From: Escarpia spicata
Lineage: Eukaryota; Annelida; Polychaeta; Sabellida; Siboglinidae
Direction of reading: 5' to 3'
Assembly (NCBI GenBank): GCA_963995525.1
Contig: OZ023213.1
Span: 51,346,481 to 51,410,480 of the forward strand
Length of the DNA stretch: 64,000 bases
Shown here: positions 58,408-64,000 of the stretch, one piece after another
Layout: every line of letters begins with the position of its first letter
Position numbering within the stretch: position 1 is the first letter of the stretch
Notes under the pieces: generated by a model
What the model was told of the DNA's origin: nothing
The model's database searches: none
Seen by the model: only the letters and a program-made list of their open reading frames with translations
Position numbers and translations under genes: made by a program

Positions 58408-58495
58408 CTGCTAGCTCAGTTGGTAAACGCGTTGGTTCCATGGCAGTTATTTTGCAATCGGGCGACGCCTGTTCGATCCCGACACCAAACCATTG
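58408..58495 (+). repeat. tRNA-like sequence in the left arm
   Basis: A-box-like CTAGCTCAGTTGGTAAACGC and B-box-like TGTTCGATCCCGACACCAAA have tRNA-like spacing. Acceptor (TTGGTCC / GACACCAA) and T-arm pairings are imperfect and no clean anticodon stem forms, so it is tRNA-derived, not a functional tRNA. Followed by a T run (TTTTTT) that could end Pol III transcription. Confidence 0.55.
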
Positions 58496-58929
58496 GTTTT
58501 TTAAATACTTTTTCTTTTGATGTTTTCACGAAGTAATATAAACCAAATCATTTTTATACTATGATGCACTGTTATTAAATATAAATGTTTTGGTAGTAAT
58601 TATTTATTCGCCACAAAAATTAAAATATGGGAATTATATAACGATGTTTCTAAATTTTATTTATCCAAACATATATAATGTAACATATATAGAATTGATT
58701 AACTGTATATATATATATATATTGTACGGTGATATATTGTAATTATATATGTGAAAACAAATGGTGATCTCTCTGAATAAATAAAATGTAGAAACGTCGT
58801 TATATATAATTACCATATTTTCATTTTTGTGGCGAATAAATAATTACTACAAAATATTTACAAATAGTGCATCATAGTATAAAAATGATTTAGTTTATAT
58901 TACTTCGTGAAAACATAAACAAAAAAATC

Positions 58930-59025
58930 AATGGTTTGGTGTCGGGACTGAACCGGCGTCGCCCGATTGCAAAATAACTTCAAGGAACCAACGCGTTTAC
59001 CAACTTAGCTAGCAGGACCGACAGA
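58930..59025 (-). repeat. tRNA-like sequence in the right arm
   Basis: The reverse complement of 58408-58495, with some differences (GCCGGTTCAGTCCCGACACC), giving a better T-stem than the left copy. Confidence 0.55.
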
Positions 59026-59823
59026 AATTCGTTGACTGATTTAAGTTGTTATGATAAATTGTACAACTCCTCCTTCATACATCGATATTCTAGTGATATT
59101 ATGAGATTATACACGTTACTTTCTGTAGCTGGATACGATATACGTTTGCTATGTATGTATATCGGTGTACATTATCTCCCGTTGGTTGCATTCGATATAA
59201 TTATTCTGAAAACGAGCCCAAGCTCGGCGATACCTAGTCCTAGTCGACCTGTAGGCTCATTCGCATTAATTGTTTTGAATAAAATAGATTCATGTGGAAC
59301 CGTAAGATAACTGCTTATTCCTCTGTGATGACTAGTGTTTGCATTACATCGGAATATTGCACAATAACTCATTTTGACGCTCGTTTCGACCCCAAAACTA
59401 TCCATGTAAACATGCTCTGAATGCGTAGAAAGGGTCGACCTGCTGCGAGTGTGAGTCATATGTGACGTTAAGATACCACGTGCTCGCCTAGCTCATTAAT
59501 ATTTTTCCGCGGGAATCGCTACACAGACGGGTTTAAAATCGAATTTATGCTACAAATGTATTTTTATGTATTTTTTAATGTTCTCGAATGTTACATACAA
59601 TGTTAAACTTTGTGTACACATGGAAAACGGATTTTAGCTATTGCCTTGTTTTTATTTCCTTTAACACACATTCGCACACTCACAAACTCATTCACAAAAT
59701 CTCGCACTCATTTACCCACCGTTACACCGAGTAAACATTGCACACATTTATAAAATGGACACTGTTATTATGTTCACAGCAAGATTGCCAGGTCTGTTGA
59801 CCTTTGTTGTATTTCTTTTTCAG

Positions 59824-59893
59824 GGAAGTGGTCGTCTTGTCGTCCAAACTGCTTACAATCATGTCATTCTATATGTTTTTCGACGGATTACTC
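59824..59893 (+). CDS. Tentative DEG/ENaC channel exon 9
   Basis: A strong acceptor (TTGTATTTCTTTTTCAG, ends 59823) and donor (TTACTC|GTGAGT) frame a 70-bp exon. In phase 1, continuing the exon at 55689, it reads (G)KWSSCRPNCLQSCHSICFS, TDYS. C..NCLQSC.SI...T..S resembles the C.C.PSC.SI.Y...IS block that precedes TM2 in this family. Another frame (EVVVLSSKLLTIMSFYMFFD) is open too and hydrophobic, so the frame is not certain. Confidence 0.4.
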
Positions 59894-61595
59894 GTGAGTA
59901 CTACAAATAAACAAATCAACACAAAGCTGATACATGAAAAGTTACAGAGAAAAATAAACCCAAATAATAAACCAAATAATCATCGACTCGCTATACTCGC
60001 CCGGATATTATTTATCTTGCTAAGTAATATATATTATTCGCTTGCTAAATGACAGGCTCTTACCCTAGTCATTCGTTATCACGGATAACAGGAAACATAG
60101 TTTTATCCATTCACCAACAGTCATATATCTAACCTTGCTCTTCTCAAGTAAACATAATATGACATGTTATTTTAGCAATTAAGACAGTTTGATTTCTCAC
60201 CCACCGGGACGTGAAGTGAAATAGTATATATCATGTATTAGTGTAGGTATTGGAAATAGTGGTCAGCATCCAAAGGGCAAACATAATTTTAACAATTATT
60301 ATGTGTTTTTTTATATTGGTTTTGTATGTGCTGCTGCGTGGGTAACAGTGAGTCTATATACATAATTGTTCTTAAAGTTATCTTGTCGTTTCACGTTTCT
60401 GTTTCACATAAGCCTCATTGGTAACTGGTGGCAATATCGGCAATTACAACTCGTCATTGTCACTCCCTCAACTTTATGTTCTCTGTTGTCTTTCTCCGAG
60501 GTCTCTATCAACTCTACAATGTCTTGTTTTCAATATCCAGACGAATACCTTAGTAAACCAGTTCCTGACACTTAATTCCACCTGTTACACAACTCATACA
60601 TATCTACCTAACTACCTACAAATCACCAACATCTTGGTAATGATAATACATAATACATAAAAACAACAATGCCGCTCCTTGTGTATAGGATTATCGAACT
60701 ATCTAGGTGCCATCATTAACAATTAAACTATCTAATACCAAAACTAAAGTTTAAATAAATATAAAACTTATTACAACATAACACTACAAACTGTAACCAT
60801 TACATTAAAATAATTCCTGTTGTTTTATTCCGGATTAATAATATAATAATTTAAATCCAATAACTATATTACCTATTACATTTCAAGATATTTATAGTTT
60901 AATTCTTCGCGTGCATTTTGAGTAACTAACGTTAGCTCACCTATTGTTATGATAACTTGATAATCTAATACATTCAAGATTATTGTGTGATTCTACCTTT
61001 TATGTGATTCAATTTTTATGTATTTCTATTTTTATGTATTGCTGTTCTTCTGTCTGTTAAAATTATTATCAACATGCTAGTTCATATTTTGAAAAATAAT
61101 AATTACATAATCTACTTATGTTGTATGACCAACTTTAGCAAAAACAGTTTGCGGTATTAACAGTTAACAGTTTGCGGTATTGTTGATATATCTGATGATA
61201 TATGGGCCATTCATGCCCTTTTGTTTTCTTTTTTTGTATGAATGACATTTAAATAACTAATCAAGACATTATATCTCTTCTATTATTATTTTTAGATTGA
61301 CAACTGTTAATTTATATGCAGCCACTGTTGATAGCATAGCTCACCCCTTTCCCTGGCGTCACGCCTTATTTTCATGACCCAACACCCAATCTCTCATGTT
61401 TTTTCTTATCTTTTATATTTATTTTATTCTAAGTCTAGTCTTGACTACTTTGATATCTGCCCTGTCACACACGGAGTATTTCTTAACATTCACATATGCA
61501 CAGGAAATAAATACACACAAGTTCACTCTTTTGTAAAATACCTAACATACGTACAAAGGCTGGCTATATTATTGTTTTATGTCCCAACCTAAGCA
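59894..61595. other. AT-rich stretch before LINE I
   Basis: No recognised exon (the channel TM2 exon was looked for and not seen), no tandem array. Part may be the 5' region of the LINE at 61596; no ORF1 is evident. Confidence 0.4.
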
Positions 61596-62756
61596 ATGAC
61601 TTCTGATGTGACATTTCTCTCCCACTTGGGAGGTATCCGAAACTGTTCTTTAATAAATCTTCTAGATATAAACGAAAATAGTACTGAACAAAATGAACCT
61701 CAGTTGATCCATTGTTCTTCATACTATGACATCGATAAGTTTCATAAGTTAGCACACAAAAATACTGATAATTTTAGTATACTAAGCTTAAATATTCAAT
61801 CCATTAATGCTAAATTTGACGAACTTGAACTTTTTGTAGAGCTTCTAAATACTAAACAATTTAAATTTAGCATTATATGTTTGCAAGAAACATGGAAGTT
61901 AAATCATGATAATTTATCTCAATTCAGTTTACACGGATATGATCAAATTGCTCAGGGGAAACACTGTAGTGTCAAAGGGGGTTTAATAATTTACGTAGAT
62001 AATAAATTTAAATATAAAGTACTTAAGAATATCAACATGTATGAACATTGGGAGGGGTTAGTAATTCAAGTAACTGGTGGCAGCTTATCAAAAACACTTA
62101 CTATTGGAAACATATACAGACCGCCTAGGTCATTAAATCAAAATATTATAGATTTCATAGATGAATTTTCAACAACAATGGCTACTCTAGAAAGTTGTAA
62201 TAATCTAATAATTTCAGGCGATTTCAATATCAATCTACTGAAAATAAACGAGAACAAAATATATAGTGAATTTTTTGATACTATAATTTCATACAGTCTC
62301 TATCCACAAATTACCTTTCCAACTCGCTTTACCAGAACTAACGGAACACTGATAGACAACTTTTTCAGTAAATTAAATAAATCAATATTAGATAGCACTG
62401 CAGGAATCTTCACTAATACCCTTTCTGATCATCAACCTTACTTCCTAATCATGAATATCAACGTAAAATCCAAACCTCCTCCAAAATTTTTTCGAGTAAA
62501 TCTACAAAATAAGGTAGCTATGCATAATGTTAAACTAGAGATAAATTCGGATGCAATGTATAACAAACTAAACAAATCTCCTACGGCTGACCCCAATTTA
62601 AATTATAACATAATACACGAAGAAATTATGCATGCTAAGAATAAGCATATGCCTGTTAAAATCATGAAATATAATAAATACAAACATAAGCATTCAACCT
62701 GGATCACACACGGTCTTCTAAAATCAATCAAATATCGAGACTCGCTTTATAAGAAA
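61596..62756 (+). CDS. Jockey-group LINE 'I' ORF2, endonuclease part
   Basis: ATG at 61596 opens 387 codons: SILSLNIQSINAKFDELELF, IICLQETWKLN, SVKGGLIIYVD, LTIGNIYRPPRSL, LIISGDFNINLLKI, NGTLIDNFFSK, NTLSDHQPYFLIM. LNIQS, QETW, GG..IY, Y.PP, GDFN and SDH are the full set of apurinic-type endonuclease blocks, all apparently intact. A TAA at 62757-62759 stops the frame, which then continues open in the same register. Confidence 0.88.
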
Positions 62757-62762
62757 TAAAAA

Positions 62763-64000
62763 ATGTCTAATCCAAATTTACCTATGTACGAAGTCCTTCT
62801 AACTAACCTAAAAACATATAACTTAATATTAAAGAAAAATATTCGTACTGCCAAACAAATGTACTTTGAGTCACGCTTTAACCGATATAAAGATGACATC
62901 AGAAATACATGGAAAACCATAAATGAATTTATCTCCAAAAACAATTCAAACAACACTGTTTTGTTTAAAAGTAACGGTATAACTATAACAGATAAAACGG
63001 TTATTGCAAACCAATTTAACAACTTTTTTACAAGTATAGGTCAGTCGACAGCACAAGACATTCATTACAGTGGAAATAAGGATTACAATTACTACTTAAA
63101 TGAAAATGTCCATTCCGTTTTCAGTCTATCAAATGTTGATGAAGAAATAGTCAAGAAAACCATTGAAAGCCTTCCCAATAAAAACAGTAGTGGCTATGAC
63201 GGTATTTCCTGTAAACTTTTGAAAATAATTGAACCCTCCATCATCAAACCATTAACCCTGGTAATAAATCAAGTAATAAATACTGGTATATTTCCCGATA
63301 CACTTAAACTCGCTAAAGTAATTCCTATTTTTAAGAAAGATGACCCATCTGATTTTAAAAATTATAGACCCATATCTCTTCTTCCAACAATTTCAAAAAT
63401 GATAGAGAAAATAATATCTAGTCAACTAACAGCATACTTTAATGATTCTGATCTATTTGTTAAAAATCAATATGGTTTTAGAAAAAAACACTCTACCGAG
63501 TTAGCATCACTTGAACTAATAGATAGAATAATTACACAAATTGATAAAAATTATGTTCCTTTCAGTATTTTTCTTGACCTCTCTAAGGCCTTCGATACAA
63601 TTGATCACTCGATACTATTAACTAAACTAAGATATTATGGATTACAGGGTCCTACCCTGAATCTATTTAAAAGCTACTTAGGCAATAGAAGACAATACAC
63701 CGAATTTCAAAATGAAAGTTCTAATATTCTACCTATCACAATTGGTGTACCACAAGGATCTATTCTTGGTCCCTTATTATTCATAATATACATTAATGAT
63801 TTCCCTAAAGCTAGCGAAATGTTTAACTTTATTATGTATGCCGACGATACCACCTTATTTAGCACCATCAATCATTTTCAGGGTAACTCCCCAAATAGAA
63901 ATATAAAATCGGCAGTAAACGATGAACTCCTTAAAATAATTGAATGGTTAAACATTAATAAATTATCATTAAACAGAAACAAATCCAAATATATGATTTT
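62763..64000 (+). CDS. LINE 'I' ORF2, reverse transcriptase part (runs off window)
   Basis: Same frame as the endonuclease, with no further stop to the window edge (412 codons). Blocks: NIRTAKQMYFESRFNRYKDD, LPNKNSSGYDGIS, VIPIFKKDDPSDFKNYRPIS, QYGFRKKHSTELASLEL, FLDLSKAFDTIDHSILL, GVPQGSILGPLLFIIYINDF, MYADDTTLFS (YADD at 63837), NINKLSLNRNKSKYM. Both catalytic Asp sites are intact. It is the youngest-looking element here. The C-terminal domain and 3' end are outside the window. Confidence 0.9.
   Translation, partial: MSNPNLPMYEVLLTNLKTYNLILKKNIRTAKQMYFESRFNRYKDDIRNTWKTINEFISKNNSNNTVLFKSNGITITDKTVIANQFNNFFTSIGQSTAQDIHYSGNKDYNYYLNENVHSVFSLSNVDEEIVKKTIESLPNKNSSGYDGISCKLLKIIEPSIIKPLTLVINQVINTGIFPDTLKLAKVIPIFKKDDPSDFKNYRPISLLPTISKMIEKIISSQLTAYFNDSDLFVKNQYGFRKKHSTELASLELIDRIITQIDKNYVPFSIFLDLSKAFDTIDHSILLTKLRYYGLQGPTLNLFKSYLGNRRQYTEFQNESSNILPITIGVPQGSILGPLLFIIYINDFPKASEMFNFIMYADDTTLFSTINHFQGNSPNRNIKSAVNDELLKIIEWLNINKLSLNRNKSKYMI

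Larger units (their letters stand above)
57930..59490. mobile_element. ~1.55-kb palindromic foldback with tRNA-like arms
   Basis: About 57930-58690 and 58760-59490 are reverse complements at high but imperfect identity; examples are GAGTTATTATGCGATATTCC against its complement near 59360 and ATCGATATTCTAGTGATATT at 59080. A ~70-bp AT-rich spacer (58690-58760) separates the arms. The ORFs 58008-58364 (-) and 59032-59310 (+) are the same sequence read from each arm and lack coding features. No transposase is present. Confidence 0.88.

Noticed and set aside
58408..58495. Functional tRNA gene
   Set aside because: A and B boxes are present but the stems do not pair properly and no anticodon loop can be assigned.
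58008..59310. Two ~100-aa ORFs (58008-58364 minus, 59032-59310 plus) as genes
   Set aside because: They are the same sequence in the two arms of the palindrome and have no coding features.

Overview
This is a window of repeat-rich animal genomic DNA. It has spliced exons with GT..AG boundaries, long dinucleotide microsatellites, CR1-, L2- and Jockey-type non-LTR retrotransposons, Penelope-like tails and a tRNA-headed SINE. There are no operons or bacterial signals. The retroelement mix (PHD/SGNH CR1 elements, a 2A-like leader, a Deu-like SINE) and the channel type suggest a marine invertebrate, most likely a lophotrochozoan such as a mollusc or brachiopod. The species is an inference and is not fixed by the sequence.

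The only host gene I can follow across the window is a DEG/ENaC-family sodium channel on the + strand, from about 16.2 kb to about 59.9 kb. Six exons have matching splice phases and family hallmarks: HG motif (16.2-16.4 kb), TM1 plus FPAVTICN (19.0 kb), extracellular exons at 19.65, 20.85 and 25.78 kb, and LPPPYGEC...CYREC...CGC (41.72 kb). Three weaker downstream exons lie at 52.0, 55.7 and 59.8 kb. The 41.7-kb exon carries an in-frame TAG. The acceptor of the 20.85-kb exon is the last of ten 83-bp tandem copies, so nine decoy splice acceptors precede the real one. TM2 is not found and probably lies beyond the window.

Region by region: 1-12 kb is a nest of retrotransposons. A CR1-type 3' fragment sits inside a full-length 2A/PHD-type LINE, which sits inside an L2-like LINE with a 6-bp target duplication. 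The linker region of that L2-like ORF has expanded into a ~4.3-kb array of ~57 copies of a 76-bp unit. 12-16 kb holds a (CA)n tract, a SINE and a coiled-coil exon. 16-26 kb holds the channel exons and intronic repeats. 26.0-38.5 kb is a ~12.4-kb inverted structure: ~600-bp inverted termini, then degenerate arrays in opposing orientation, interrupted by a nearly complete CR1. 39-43 kb holds an L2 fragment, channel exon 6 and a Penelope-like relic. 43.6-45.5 kb holds a compact two-exon zinc-binding gene with TATA box and poly(A) signal. 45.5-46.8 kb is a small foldback. 47-51.9 kb holds more LINE pieces and an isolated first exon. 52.4-55.05 kb is a ~29-copy 89/90-bp array. 57.9-59.5 kb is a ~1.55-kb palindrome with a tRNA-like sequence in each arm. 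61.6-64 kb holds the youngest LINE, whose ORF2 is open apart from one stop and runs off the window.
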